Below are positions 54,868-63,949 of a stretch of 64,000 bases of DNA, in pieces. Both the position numbers and the translations under genes were made by a program. The notes under the pieces were generated by a model. The model saw nothing but the letters and a program-made list of their open reading frames with translations, had not been told where the DNA came from and did no database searches. This DNA is from Bacteroidota bacterium (GTDB lineage: Bacteria > Bacteroidota > Ignavibacteria > Ignavibacteriales > SURF-24). The stretch covers positions 1-64,000 of the forward strand of contig JAUZPB010000005.1 of assembly GCA_030706145.1 (NCBI GenBank). The letters run 5' to 3'. Every line of letters starts with the position of its first letter. The stretch's first letter is position 1.

Positions 54868-57800
54868 TCACATTATTTTGAATTGGGTCAGATAGCTGCT
54901 CAATAATGTGTTATCTATTAGAGTTAAATAATTTAGCTTTAGTGTGTTGTATTTGCTGCATTCAGTTGAAAATTCACCTGTAGTAATTATGACCCCTTTT
55001 GCAAATTGTTTCTGCTTTGAAAAATATCCTAAGAATTCTAATATATCTGCCTCCTTTACAAGATGATTATGGTAAAGCCTAATTAATACTTTCTCTTGCC
55101 TCTGGTTTATAAGCTTTGTAGCCTCTAGAGTTGTAATGTTGTTTATGGAATTAAAATCCAGTTCCTTAAGCTGTGCAAACCCTGTTTTCAATAGAAAACT
55201 ACTAGTTAAATTCTTAAAGTTTTCGCTGGAACATTCCTTTATTGATTCAATTGAATCATTAAAGTCAGGGGCTTGTTCAGTTAAAATGTCAGCCTTATCA
55301 AACTTGAGCTCGAAGAGTTCAAACCACTCTTCTGTAGATATTATATCTGCGATGATACTTTGCGAAAGTGACTCTATCAATAGCCTGTTTAAGACCCCCT
55401 TTTTCATAAGTATTTCGTAGATTTTTTCTTCAATTATGCCTCTAGTGCGGAAATACTGGACTAATACATGTTTTCTATTAGTGCTGCATATTCTCTCTTC
55501 AGCAAGCCAAAGTGTAATAGGATTCCACCATTGATCAAAGTGCAATATCTGATCAAAATCTCCAAGATCCATTTCCTTGTTTACTGCTTTTATATCAGCT
55601 AGAAAGATTGTTGTCTCTTTGTTCATCCTGAAGCTTCTACAAACCTGCTCAGTTTGTAGATTATTCATTCCTGCCCGGTATGTTACGAAGTTGATTTTAT
55701 GCTCGGTGAAAAGCTCTTCAAGTCTTTTTAAGCCGAATTTTTCATATTGTGAGAAAACTACCGCCTTTTTACCATGCTGAGATATTCTTTGGACATCTTC
55801 AATCAGGGTATTTACCTTTGAGCTCGCACTTCCACTGGAAGGGAAATTCAATACCTGCATTAGTTCATGCAGTATTGTAAAGATTTGGGGTCTTATGACA
55901 AAAAGATTTCCCCTTTCAATTGAGCCATAGAGTTTTAATTGCCCTTGTTCAAGTACTACCTTATAATCTCTTGACTGCTCTTCGCTTAGGTCGAACCATC
56001 TGTGCTTTACAACTCTCTTTGGAAATTTTTCACTTAGATCCTTTGCTGACCTTCCAATGGCAAAGTCAGTAAGTGACCCTGAGCTCTCCTGTGATTTCTT
56101 TTCTTTGTTCTGAGGGACTAAATTGATAAAGTAAGAAATTATATTGCTTTCAAATTCTTCAATAGGCGAATTATCAAGTATCCACAAGTATTTGGGCCTT
56201 AGTTTTTGAAATATTCTGTCTCTTTGGTATGAAGTGAGTCTGAAAGATAGATAATTGTCTAGAAGTATACAGTCAAACTGCTTTAACCTTCTAAAATCAA
56301 TTGTCTCTTCTGCTTCATCAAATAAGAGGTTTTCATATGAAATTATATGGATGTTGGCTTGAGCGTTCCACTGTCTTATTCTTTCTGATTTGTCTGAACT
56401 TAGCACAATAGTTTTTAATTCAGGAGCCCAGACCTCTAAGTGACCTAACCAGCCATCAGGGATTGTTCGGTTTAACTCATGTCGATCTCTTCCAATATCT
56501 GATGGATTGCAGATTATAAGTGCAGACTTGATCTTTTTCCTTTTTACCAGATGCCCTAGTGCTGACACGGCCTGTACTGTTTTACCTAGCCCGGATTGAT
56601 CTGCTAATAGTGCAAAAGAATTATTTATTAGAAGATTAACCCCCTGGATCTGAAATTCATAAAGTCCTTTTGACGGTTCATCGGTAAAATCGGCTTGATA
56701 GTCCGGCGGGGGACAAAGAGCTGGGATATTTTCCGGATCTTCAGATTTTATTTTGACCTTATTAAAACGCTGAATTGTTTCCTTTCCAATAAATGGTAGG
56801 GAAGAGCTTTTCCGACTTATATCTAACTCAATTGAGCCATTTTCCTGTACAAAGATATTGCTTAGATTTTGATTTAATAAGTTTCTCGAAACGCTTCCTT
56901 GTTCTATAGAATTTACAGGGAATCCCATGAAACCATTTTCCCTTATGCGTAGTCCTTGCGTAGATGGACGAAGTACTTTTACCAATTCTGTCAAATCCAA
57001 TTTCTCAATTGGATATTCATAGGTCTTTGGAGAATCTTCGTCAAAACTTGCATGCTCTAACTTATAGGTCGAAACATCAAAGCTGCCTAAATCAAGTAGG
57101 GAAATGTCGTATGTAGACGGTACTTTTGCTATTAACTCTTCAGAAACTTTTGTTATACCGAAAAAGAACTTTCTTAAAGCTTCTTCTTTTGTAATTTCCG
57201 TATCGGTGCCGGAAGATAAAAGATCATTACTTATCGATTGTTTTTCTAGGAAATAAGAGTCCAGTACTTGCTTTCCAATTAAACTGTTATCAGTTGAAAA
57301 TGAAAAATCTATTGACCTTGAAAGTGCTTCGTATTTCTTAAAAATCCAGTCAAATTGATCTGTGCTGTATATAACTGTCTCATATTCAGCAGGAAGAAGA
57401 TTCTCTATTACAATAAAGGATTGAATTATTGTTTCGTAAGCTGATTGTGAATGTTGCGGATCTGGTATCTCTATCTTCTTTGTTACAGTTGGAATAACAT
57501 TTGTCTTTGAATTAAAAACAGTAAAGACAAGGGCTTGTTTCTCACCATCTAGAAAAAGCTTTTCTGAAATCCTGCTTGCTGGGAGGTTAAAAAACAGTCT
57601 ATGTGATTTTGGTTGAACTAAAGCAAAATGCTTCGGCTTTGTAGGCTGAATTCGTAAAAACTTGTCAAAGGATTTCCTTTGGAGTATTGAGACCCTTCTT
57701 AGGTAAAATTCGCATGCCTCTGTTAATGCTGGTGCAATCCAGGGATCATAGTGCTCACTTTGCTGCAGTCCAGGTTGATCAAGCTGAAATACCTGCGTAC

Positions 57801-57900
57801 TGTGCGAAGGAGGCTTTAACCATCGCTTCCAGACAAGATCGTCCGGAATACTCAAAGGCTTTATTGAGGAAGCTAACTTTGCTCTAAGATCATTTATCAT
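54868..57900 (-). CDS. SNF2-like helicase-fold protein with degenerate motifs and Mrr-like C-terminus
   Basis: A 1010-residue protein. Residues 1-400 match nothing I know, though Pro- and Tyr-rich segments recur. Residues about 405-850 are SNF2-like: motif I is intact (LLADQSGLGKT, K440/T441), and VVFSQYEKFGLKRLEELF starts the second lobe. Motif II, normally DEAH, is L-L-D548-N-Y; motif III (LTGTP) is LDNSP; motif VI keeps WWNP but changes QxxxRxxR to AEERICSTNR. Residues about 936-1004 resemble the end of the Mrr restriction-endonuclease fold (KGVIITTGEFSTECSKY, LTLIDNTLLSSYL), but the QxK catalytic position reads RLY. It follows a 177-residue gene by 22 bases. ATP binding is likely, hydrolysis and cleavage doubtful. 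Confidence 0.75.
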   Translation of the reverse strand: MINDLRAKLASSIKPLSIPDDLVWKRWLKPPSHSTQVFQLDQPGLQQSEHYDPWIAPALTEACEFYLRRVSILQRKSFDKFLRIQPTKPKHFALVQPKSHRLFFNLPASRISEKLFLDGEKQALVFTVFNSKTNVIPTVTKKIEIPDPQHSQSAYETIIQSFIVIENLLPAEYETVIYSTDQFDWIFKKYEALSRSIDFSFSTDNSLIGKQVLDSYFLEKQSISNDLLSSGTDTEITKEEALRKFFFGITKVSEELIAKVPSTYDISLLDLGSFDVSTYKLEHASFDEDSPKTYEYPIEKLDLTELVKVLRPSTQGLRIRENGFMGFPVNSIEQGSVSRNLLNQNLSNIFVQENGSIELDISRKSSSLPFIGKETIQRFNKVKIKSEDPENIPALCPPPDYQADFTDEPSKGLYEFQIQGVNLLINNSFALLADQSGLGKTVQAVSALGHLVKRKKIKSALIICNPSDIGRDRHELNRTIPDGWLGHLEVWAPELKTIVLSSDKSERIRQWNAQANIHIISYENLLFDEAEETIDFRRLKQFDCILLDNYLSFRLTSYQRDRIFQKLRPKYLWILDNSPIEEFESNIISYFINLVPQNKEKKSQESSGSLTDFAIGRSAKDLSEKFPKRVVKHRWFDLSEEQSRDYKVVLEQGQLKLYGSIERGNLFVIRPQIFTILHELMQVLNFPSSGSASSKVNTLIEDVQRISQHGKKAVVFSQYEKFGLKRLEELFTEHKINFVTYRAGMNNLQTEQVCRSFRMNKETTIFLADIKAVNKEMDLGDFDQILHFDQWWNPITLWLAEERICSTNRKHVLVQYFRTRGIIEEKIYEILMKKGVLNRLLIESLSQSIIADIISTEEWFELFELKFDKADILTEQAPDFNDSIESIKECSSENFKNLTSSFLLKTGFAQLKELDFNSINNITTLEATKLINQRQEKVLIRLYHNHLVKEADILEFLGYFSKQKQFAKGVIITTGEFSTECSKYNTLKLNYLTLIDNTLLSSYLTQFKIM

Positions 57901-57922
57901 ACTGTTTTTTCATCAATACTTG

Positions 57923-58456
57923 TTATTCATCAACCTTCTGAAGATGAACTTGTTCGCAGGCTATCCTTAAGCGATCAAAAGGTTCTATTAGATTTCTATA
58001 GGTCGAAATGCTTCCTAGTCTTTCCCGGATCTCTGGTAATTCATTTGCAAATTTTCTGGTGGTTTCAATGAGTATCTTTCCACTGTCTCCGCTAAGAGCA
58101 AAAGGCTCTTCATCGGATTTGTTTGCCTTTGAAGGTTCTTCATCTTCATTAAATAGCCTGACAGCCCTGACTCCCTGTTTATTGTTTATTCCTAAGAAAA
58201 GTGGATCTCTAACCAAAATTAGATCTATATCATCTTTTATTGCTCCTAAAAGAGGTAAGGCTATTAGCTCAACTAGAATATGTTCGTGAAGAACGTTTCC
58301 ATATAGTGTTTTCTGAAAACTTGTTGGTTTTATTGGCGCTGTTACTCTAAATTCCAGAGGTTTTGTGTCCGGGTCTGTTACTAAAATCGCTCCCATAATT
58401 CCGGATTTGTCATCGAAACTGTAAGTCTCCAAAAATGCTATTCTAACTAAATCCAT
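57923..58456 (-). CDS. hypothetical protein in a unit with the SNF2-like gene
   Basis: A 177-residue soluble protein. The N-terminal half has a distinct pattern: FLETYSFDDKSGIMGAILVTD, PLEFRVTAPIKPTSFQKTLYG, then HILVELIALPLLGAI and LILVRDPLFLGI. The C-terminal half is charged and helical with a low-complexity acidic stretch (NEDEEPSKANKSDEEP). I do not know a function. AGGAGT precedes the ATG by seven bases, a much better ribosome site than that of the SNF2-like gene after it, so it is probably translated in larger amounts. Confidence 0.65.
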   Translation of the reverse strand: MDLVRIAFLETYSFDDKSGIMGAILVTDPDTKPLEFRVTAPIKPTSFQKTLYGNVLHEHILVELIALPLLGAIKDDIDLILVRDPLFLGINNKQGVRAVRLFNEDEEPSKANKSDEEPFALSGDSGKILIETTRKFANELPEIRERLGSISTYRNLIEPFDRLRIACEQVHLQKVDE

Positions 58457-58905
58457 TCTTTACTCCTGAAGATTATTAAATATTAAACCCATAATTGAAT
58501 CTTTAACGCAAATATTGTTCCAGAGACTTTCATTGTCTTTTAGAATAACTTTTTTTTCCCTGAAAACCCTAAGATCTAAAACTGCTTTTCAAAAGATAAA
58601 GCGATCTGCTTGGGGAGTAATTATGGAATTTCTTGAATTTTTGAATACTTTGTAGAAGATTTGCTTTGCTTAAGGGGAGTACAGATTAAGACGAATAATT
58701 ATGGATGCCTTAATGAAATTTTTCATAGACGATTCTATCTTTAATATTTCTGCCAGGAATTTTTACAGGAAATATTTACCTTTGTGTGTTTTTAGGTGAG
58801 TAACCAGATATAAAAATAGGACAATACGCTGGAAGTATTGTCCTATTAAAAAAATTAGAGTAGTTAGCTTTTTTTTGCAGAAAATTTGGAAAGTTTATTT
58901 GTCAG
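58457..58905. other. intergenic region between purM and the 177-residue gene
   Basis: Holds the purM terminator at the right end and presumably the promoter of the two-gene unit at the left. Between about 58500 and 58800 I see only very short frames and two AATTATGGA words about 70 bases apart (near 58619 and 58697), with no gene. Confidence 0.5.
58810..58847 (-). terminator. intrinsic terminator of purM
   Basis: AATAGGACAATAC (58815-58827) pairs perfectly with GTATTGTCCTATT (58835-58847), 13 bp with a 7-base loop. Read leftward it is followed by TTTTTATA, the U tract for a purM transcript. Confidence 0.85.
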
Positions 58906-59901
58906 TTACTCTACTTTCCCAATTACTCTTGCATTTTCTTTCATGGAATTTGCAATTTCTAAAACTTTCTCAACATCATTTGGAGCAACAACAGCAATAA
59001 GACCTATGCCTATATTAAATACTTCTCTCATCTCTTCGTCGGAAACATTCCCTGTCTGCTGAATTAGCTTAAAGATAGCAGGCATTTCCCAGCTGTTCCA
59101 ATCTACCTTTAATTTAAGACCCTCTGGAATTATTCTTTTTGTGTTTCCTATAATACCGCCACCAGTGATGTGTGAGAAACCCTTTATTTTTATATTATCT
59201 GCCAGCTCGGTTATTAGTTTAAGATAGGATTTATGAACCCTTAAGAGTTCATCTCCCAGTGAGTTCTCAAACCCTTCAATTCTATCGTTAACGCTGAATT
59301 TATCAAGTAGTATATTTCTTGCAAGTGAATATCCATTGGTATGTAAGCCATTTGATTCAAAGCCAATAAGAACATCACCTTTTGTTATTGTTTTACCGTC
59401 TATTATTCTGTCTTTATCAACTACACCAACAATGGTTCCTGACATATCATATTCATCTTTGGAGTATAACCCAGGCATCTCTGCAGTCTCACCTCCTATT
59501 AGAGCACAACCATTTTGACGGCAAGCAATTGAAAAGCCTTCAATTATCTTTTCGGCAACATCAGGATATAGCTTTCCAAATGCCAGATAATCCATGAAAA
59601 ACAGTGGCTTTGCTCCGCAAACAGCTATGTCATTAACACAGTGGTTTACAAGGTCTTGCCCAACTGTCGTATGGCTTTTCATCAGAAATGCAATTTTTAG
59701 CTTTGTGCCGACTCCATCGACAGATGAGACCAGAACAGGATGCTTATATTCAGGTAAATTTAGGTCATAAAAGGCACCAAAATGTCCAATATCCATAAGA
59801 ACATTCTTGTTAAACGTCGATTTTACATGATTTTTTATTCTCTTGACCGTCTCATCTCCGGCCTGAATATCCACACCGGCTGCTTTATAGTTTGCTTCCA
59901 A
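58906..59901 (-). CDS. purM: phosphoribosylformylglycinamidine cyclo-ligase
   Basis: A 331-residue AIR synthetase, fifth step of purine synthesis (FGAM plus ATP to aminoimidazole ribotide). Signatures: GVDIQAGDETVKRIKNHVK, SSVDGVGTKLKIAF, VNDIAVCGAKPLFFMDYLA, GGETAEMPGLY, GLHTNGYSLAR and HITGGGIIGN. Full length, with its own terminator, and single on its strand here. Confidence 0.96.
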   Translation of the reverse strand: MEANYKAAGVDIQAGDETVKRIKNHVKSTFNKNVLMDIGHFGAFYDLNLPEYKHPVLVSSVDGVGTKLKIAFLMKSHTTVGQDLVNHCVNDIAVCGAKPLFFMDYLAFGKLYPDVAEKIIEGFSIACRQNGCALIGGETAEMPGLYSKDEYDMSGTIVGVVDKDRIIDGKTITKGDVLIGFESNGLHTNGYSLARNILLDKFSVNDRIEGFENSLGDELLRVHKSYLKLITELADNIKIKGFSHITGGGIIGNTKRIIPEGLKLKVDWNSWEMPAIFKLIQQTGNVSDEEMREVFNIGIGLIAVVAPNDVEKVLEIANSMKENARVIGKVE

Positions 59902-60183
59902 AAATAACCTCGATTAATTATTAACCTTTAAATTACCTAAAATTAAGCTCTTATTCAATTTGAATTTCCAGTTGAAAACAATATTGAATTCTGGATTGTT
60001 ATGGATCAATATTATCAAAAATTTGGTTTAAATATATATGCGGAGTTTTATATTCGTTCTATGAACAAAATTCCCCATCTCTTCTGGCCCTATTGGGTTA
60101 GGTTCGAACTAATGAAATATTGGGAATTTTTTAATATATTTGACCGTAAGAATTTATAAATAAGGCATTTTTGACGTGAAACT

Positions 60184-61224
60184 ATGGCACCCGTTGAATT
60201 AAGTGATAGAGAAAAATCGATACTTAGGAATATTATTCACCAGTTTGTCCTGACGGCAAACCCGGTAGGATCCAGGAATATTGCTAAGAAATTTGCTATA
60301 GGACTTTCACCTGCTACCATTCGTAATATTATGGCGGATCTGGAAGATGCCGGTTATTTGGATCATCCACATACCTCCGCAGGACGTATCCCAACTGATA
60401 AAGGCTATAGGTTCTTTGTCGATACACTTATGGAACCTCCTCAACTAAGCTTTGAGGAAAAGGAAGTAATCGCTAGAGAATTGAAGCAGTATACTGATGA
60501 AACTGATGAGCTTATTAGAGTAACTTCTAACCTGATTAGCGGTATTACTAATCAATTGGCTTGTGTTACTTTCCCAAATCTGGATGCCGGTGTACTCGAA
60601 AAATTACAGATCGTGCAGCTTACTTCATCCCGTATTTTGGTCGTCGTTAGTATTAAGTCAGGTCTTATAAAGACTATTACTCTTGAGCTTAGTGCTGAAG
60701 TCAATGGCGATCACATTCTTACTATGCAAAATCTTATCAATGAGAGATTGTCAGGGTTAAAACTCACTGAAATCCAAAGGACTTTCGGTGAAAGATTTAA
60801 GGACGTGAGTGAAGCCTATAGACCGATTATTAGGATATTTCTGAACTCGGCTGATAAAATTTTTGCAGATACTAATAAAACTGAAAAAGCTATTATTACA
60901 GGTGCCAAAAATATTCTTAAGCAACCTGAATTTGAAAACCATGAGCTTTTGCAGAGCGCAATCGAACTTATTGAGGATAAAGATGTCATTATTCAAATCC
61001 TCGATAACAGAAAATCTTCTAATGATGATGTTATTATTAGAATTGGAAGCGAAAATAAGTCCGAAAAATTGAGCGAATATAGCCTTATTACCAAAGATTA
61101 TACTTTGGGTGATATAACAGGTACAATCGGAGTTGTTGGCCCACGGAGAATGCAATATTCTAAAGTAATTGCTATTATTTCTTATGCCTCCGAAGTCTTA
61201 TCTGAGTATCTGAAAAGAGGATGA
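60184..61224 (+). CDS. hrcA: HrcA heat-shock repressor
   Basis: A 346-residue repressor of class I heat-shock genes. The N-terminal winged helix is LSDREKSILRNIIHQFVLTANPVGSRNIAKKF with the conserved SPATIRNIMADLEDAGYLDHPHTSAGRIPTDKGYR; the rest is the HrcA GAF-like dimer domain ending GPRRMQYSKVIAIISYASEVLSEYL. It usually binds CIRCE elements; I found no recognisable CIRCE in the 280 bases before it or elsewhere in the hrcA-grpE-dnaJ stretch. Confidence 0.95.
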   Translation: MAPVELSDREKSILRNIIHQFVLTANPVGSRNIAKKFAIGLSPATIRNIMADLEDAGYLDHPHTSAGRIPTDKGYRFFVDTLMEPPQLSFEEKEVIARELKQYTDETDELIRVTSNLISGITNQLACVTFPNLDAGVLEKLQIVQLTSSRILVVVSIKSGLIKTITLELSAEVNGDHILTMQNLINERLSGLKLTEIQRTFGERFKDVSEAYRPIIRIFLNSADKIFADTNKTEKAIITGAKNILKQPEFENHELLQSAIELIEDKDVIIQILDNRKSSNDDVIIRIGSENKSEKLSEYSLITKDYTLGDITGTIGVVGPRRMQYSKVIAIISYASEVLSEYLKRG

Positions 61225-61347
61225 CTTTTTTGCGCTTAACTTAGAATAAAATTGTTTATTCATATAGATTTTGTCATTTTGAATTGAGATATCGAAAAAT
61301 TGTCTCAACTGATAATTAAAATTTTGAAAAGGAGAAGTGAAAAAATT

Positions 61348-62001
61348 ATGAACAATAAAGAAAAAAAGAACGGAAAAGACAAGGAAAGTAACGAGATAAA
61401 GATTGAAAGAGGATCAAATACTACAAATTCTGCTGAAACTGAGAATAAGAAACAAAATGAGCAAAGCGTCGAAAACGAATTGTTAGAACCTGCTGCTTCT
61501 GCTAATATAGAGGATAATCCTGAATATAAAGCATTAAAGCAACAGAATGATTCTTTAACTAATGAGGTCAGTGAATTAAAAGACAGGCTTCTGCGAAAAG
61601 CAGCTGAATTTGAAAACTATAAAAGAAGAACTGAAAACGAACATCTGAACTTCCTGAAATATGCTGCAGAATCTTTTATTAGCAAGGTTTTGCCTGTCTA
61701 TGATGACCTTGAGAGATCTTTGGCTCATATTAATGAGTCAAGTAATATTGAAACCATTACAAGCGGACTGAATATGATATTCTCAAAGTTCAGTAAAGTT
61801 CTTGAAGAGCAGGGCGTAAAGAAAATTGAAGCTAAGGGAATGCCTTTCGATTTTAATTTCCATGAGGCTCTCTTACAGCAAACAGTCCAGGGAGTTGCTC
61901 CTCATACTGTTATTGAGGTTGTTGAACCTGGCTACATGTATAAAGATAAAGTAATTAGACACGCAAAAGTTATCGTTAGTGATGAGAACTCTGCGGCTTA
62001 A
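61348..62001 (+). CDS. grpE: GrpE nucleotide exchange factor
   Basis: A 217-residue cochaperone that releases ADP from DnaK. A long charged disordered N-terminus (about 1-60, Lys, Asn and Glu rich) leads into a coiled coil (LKQQNDSLTNEVSELKDRLLRKAAEFENYKRRTENE) and the beta-domain GMPFDFNFHEALLQQ...HTVIEVVEPGYMYKDKVIRHAKVIVS. The ATG with GGAGAAG upstream is chosen over a TTG sixteen codons earlier. Confidence 0.95.
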   Translation: MNNKEKKNGKDKESNEIKIERGSNTTNSAETENKKQNEQSVENELLEPAASANIEDNPEYKALKQQNDSLTNEVSELKDRLLRKAAEFENYKRRTENEHLNFLKYAAESFISKVLPVYDDLERSLAHINESSNIETITSGLNMIFSKFSKVLEEQGVKKIEAKGMPFDFNFHEALLQQTVQGVAPHTVIEVVEPGYMYKDKVIRHAKVIVSDENSAA

Positions 62002-62076
62002 GAATATGTTAAACATAAATTTATCTGTGCACTAAATCGATTTTTGTTAGAATAAAAGTGAAAAAATATTAAATTG

Positions 62077-62095
62077 AGGCGACAATTTGTCGCCT
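62077..62095. other. short perfect hairpin in the grpE-dnaJ gap
   Basis: AGGCGACA-ATT-TGTCGCCT, an 8-bp GC-rich stem with a 3-base loop, followed by TTGCTTAAT. It may attenuate read-through from grpE into dnaJ, or stabilise the grpE mRNA end. The T run is too short for a confident terminator. Confidence 0.5.
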
Positions 62096-62182
62096 TTGCT
62101 TAATAATGTAAAATGTGTTTTTCGGGTCAATTGAAAAAGCTTATCTTGAAATTAAACTGAATCATAAGAAGGTAAAAGTCGA

Positions 62183-63301
62183 ATGGACAAAAGAGATTAT
62201 TACGAGGTGTTGGGATTAGATAGGAACGCTTCGAAGGACGATATTAAAAAGGCATATAGAAAACTGGCTATGCAATACCATCCCGATAGAAATCCTGATG
62301 ATAAAAATGCTGAAGAAAAATTTAAAGAAGCTGCTGAGGCTTATGAGATCCTTAGCAACGATGAAAAGAAAGCCAGATACGATAGATATGGACATAATGG
62401 CCTAAGAGGTGGTGGTCAGGACTTCTCAGGTTTTAGTAATATTAATGATATTTTCTCCCACTTCTCTGATATTTTCGGCGGAGGCGGAGGTTCTATTTTT
62501 GACGATATTTTCGGTGGCGCAGGCTCTCAGCAGAGAACTAGAAGAAGAGGGCAGGGCAGCCCAGGATCCGACCTAAAAGTAACGTTAAAACTGACACTAG
62601 AGGAGATCTCTTCTGGAGTTACAAAAAAAATTAAAATTAAGAAACACCTTAAATGTGATATATGCAGCGGTACGGGAGCTAAAGGTGGCACTTCGACAAA
62701 AACCTGTCCGGCTTGTAATGGCACTGGCGAGGTGAGAACCGTTTCAAGATCTGTCTTTGGACAATTTGTTAATATTACTACTTGCGCAAATTGTGAAGGA
62801 GAGGGAACCGTTGTTGATAACCCATGTAAAAATTGCTCCGGAGATGGAAGGGTTTATGGGGAAGCTACTATCAAAATTAATGTCCCAGCTGGTGTTACTC
62901 ATGGAAGTTATATGACCATTAGAGGTGAAGGTAATGCGGGAAAAAGAAACGGGACGCCAGGTAATATAATTGTCGTTTTTGAAGAAGAACAACATGAGTT
63001 TTTTGTAAGGGATGGCGATAATGTGATCTATGAGCTTTTCCTTAGCTATCCTGAAGCTGTACTTGGGGCAGAAGTTGAAGTCCCTACTCTTAACGGTAAG
63101 GCAAAACTTAAAATTGAACCTGGTATTCAACCTGGAAAATTTCTGAAAATGCGCGAAAAAGGTATTCAGCACCTTAACCGCCATGGAGCAGGAGATGAAC
63201 TTGTCAGAATTAATATTCATGTCCCTACTAAGGTTAATTCAAAAGAGAAAGACCTCTTAAAGGAACTCTCTGGACTGCCGAATATTAAAGTGCCTAACTG
63301 A
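62183..63301 (+). CDS. dnaJ: DnaJ chaperone
   Basis: A 372-residue type I DnaJ that stimulates DnaK. J domain with HPD in [11 protein letters not shown] (about 1-70), Gly/Phe-rich linker, four CxxCxGxG zinc motifs ([32 protein letters not shown], about 155-225), then the client-binding domains. AGAAGG lies before the ATG. dnaK is not in the window. Confidence 0.97.
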   Translation: MDKRDYYEVLGLDRNASKDDIKKAYRKLAMQYHPDRNPDDKNAEEKFKEAAEAYEILSNDEKKARYDRYGHNGLRGGGQDFSGFSNINDIFSHFSDIFGGGGGSIFDDIFGGAGSQQRTRRRGQGSPGSDLKVTLKLTLEEISSGVTKKIKIKKHLKCDICSGTGAKGGTSTKTCPACNGTGEVRTVSRSVFGQFVNITTCANCEGEGTVVDNPCKNCSGDGRVYGEATIKINVPAGVTHGSYMTIRGEGNAGKRNGTPGNIIVVFEEEQHEFFVRDGDNVIYELFLSYPEAVLGAEVEVPTLNGKAKLKIEPGIQPGKFLKMREKGIQHLNRHGAGDELVRINIHVPTKVNSKEKDLLKELSGLPNIKVPN

Positions 63302-63360
63302 GATAGGTCTCACTGAATCTTTTATTTTTGAATAGCTTATAATAATTTTGTCTTGTGCTG

Positions 63361-63404
63361 CTGGGAACATGTATTTCATGTCCCCAGTAGATTTTACTTT
63401 TTAT
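63361..63404 (+). terminator. probable terminator of dnaJ
   Basis: CTGGGAACATG (63361-63371) pairs with CATGTCCCCAG (63377-63387) with one mismatch around a 5-base loop, and is followed by ATTTTACTTTTTATT. Confidence 0.6.
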
Positions 63405-63426
63405 TATTTACAGCACGAGTAAAACT

Positions 63427-63906
63427 ATGCAATTTAAGAAAATTGCTTATCTTTTAGGTTTTACAAAAACAGAATTAACGGTACTTGCTTTCCTGCTTGG
63501 AGTTTTTCTCCTTGGCCTTGCATTAAGTTATTTTAGGTCAGAAAATATTGTTCAGAAAAATTTCGATTATTCTTTGGTCGATAGTCTTTTCCTTTCTTTT
63601 GATGAAAATGATAGCTCCAATTCTTTTGCTAAAGACTCAGATCTGAAGAAAAGTGTCCTTGATTTAAGAGCACCAAAGCATGTAAAAAAGGGAAATTTAC
63701 CCCAGGAAAAAAGCTTGAATTTGAATAAAGCTGACATTAATGGCTTGATGAATTTGCCTGGAATTGGCCAAAAGACTGCTCAGAAAATAATTGAATTAAG
63801 AGATAAAAAAGGTGGATTTAAGCTTATCGATGAACTAGTAGAAGTTAAAGGTATTGGTCCTGCTAAGTTCGATAAAATTAAGAAATATATTTTTATTGGA
63901 GAATAA
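63427..63906 (+). CDS. membrane-anchored ComEA-like helix-hairpin-helix protein
   Basis: A 159-residue protein with one N-terminal membrane helix (about 18-36, ELTVLAFLLGVFLLGLALSYF), a charged linker, and two helix-hairpin-helix motifs at the C-terminus (LNLNKADINGLMNLPGIGQKTAQKII and ELVEVKGIGPAKFDKIKKYI). This is the layout of ComEA, which binds incoming DNA in the periplasm during uptake. No other competence gene is in the window, so the DNA-uptake role is inferred. Confidence 0.85.
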   Translation: MQFKKIAYLLGFTKTELTVLAFLLGVFLLGLALSYFRSENIVQKNFDYSLVDSLFLSFDENDSSNSFAKDSDLKKSVLDLRAPKHVKKGNLPQEKSLNLNKADINGLMNLPGIGQKTAQKIIELRDKKGGFKLIDELVEVKGIGPAKFDKIKKYIFIGE

Positions 63907-63949
63907 CCCCATCATATAACTTATTCTCTGCTGTTTTATTAGCAATTTA

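Noticed and set aside
60098-60112. GGTTCGAACT resembling a tRNA T-arm
   Set aside because: No acceptor, D or anticodon arm around it and the T-stem does not close correctly; TTCGAA is a common palindrome.
62744-63220. 158-codon open frame antisense to dnaJ
   Set aside because: A shadow of the dnaJ zinc-finger and client-binding codons; no ribosome site or family resemblance.
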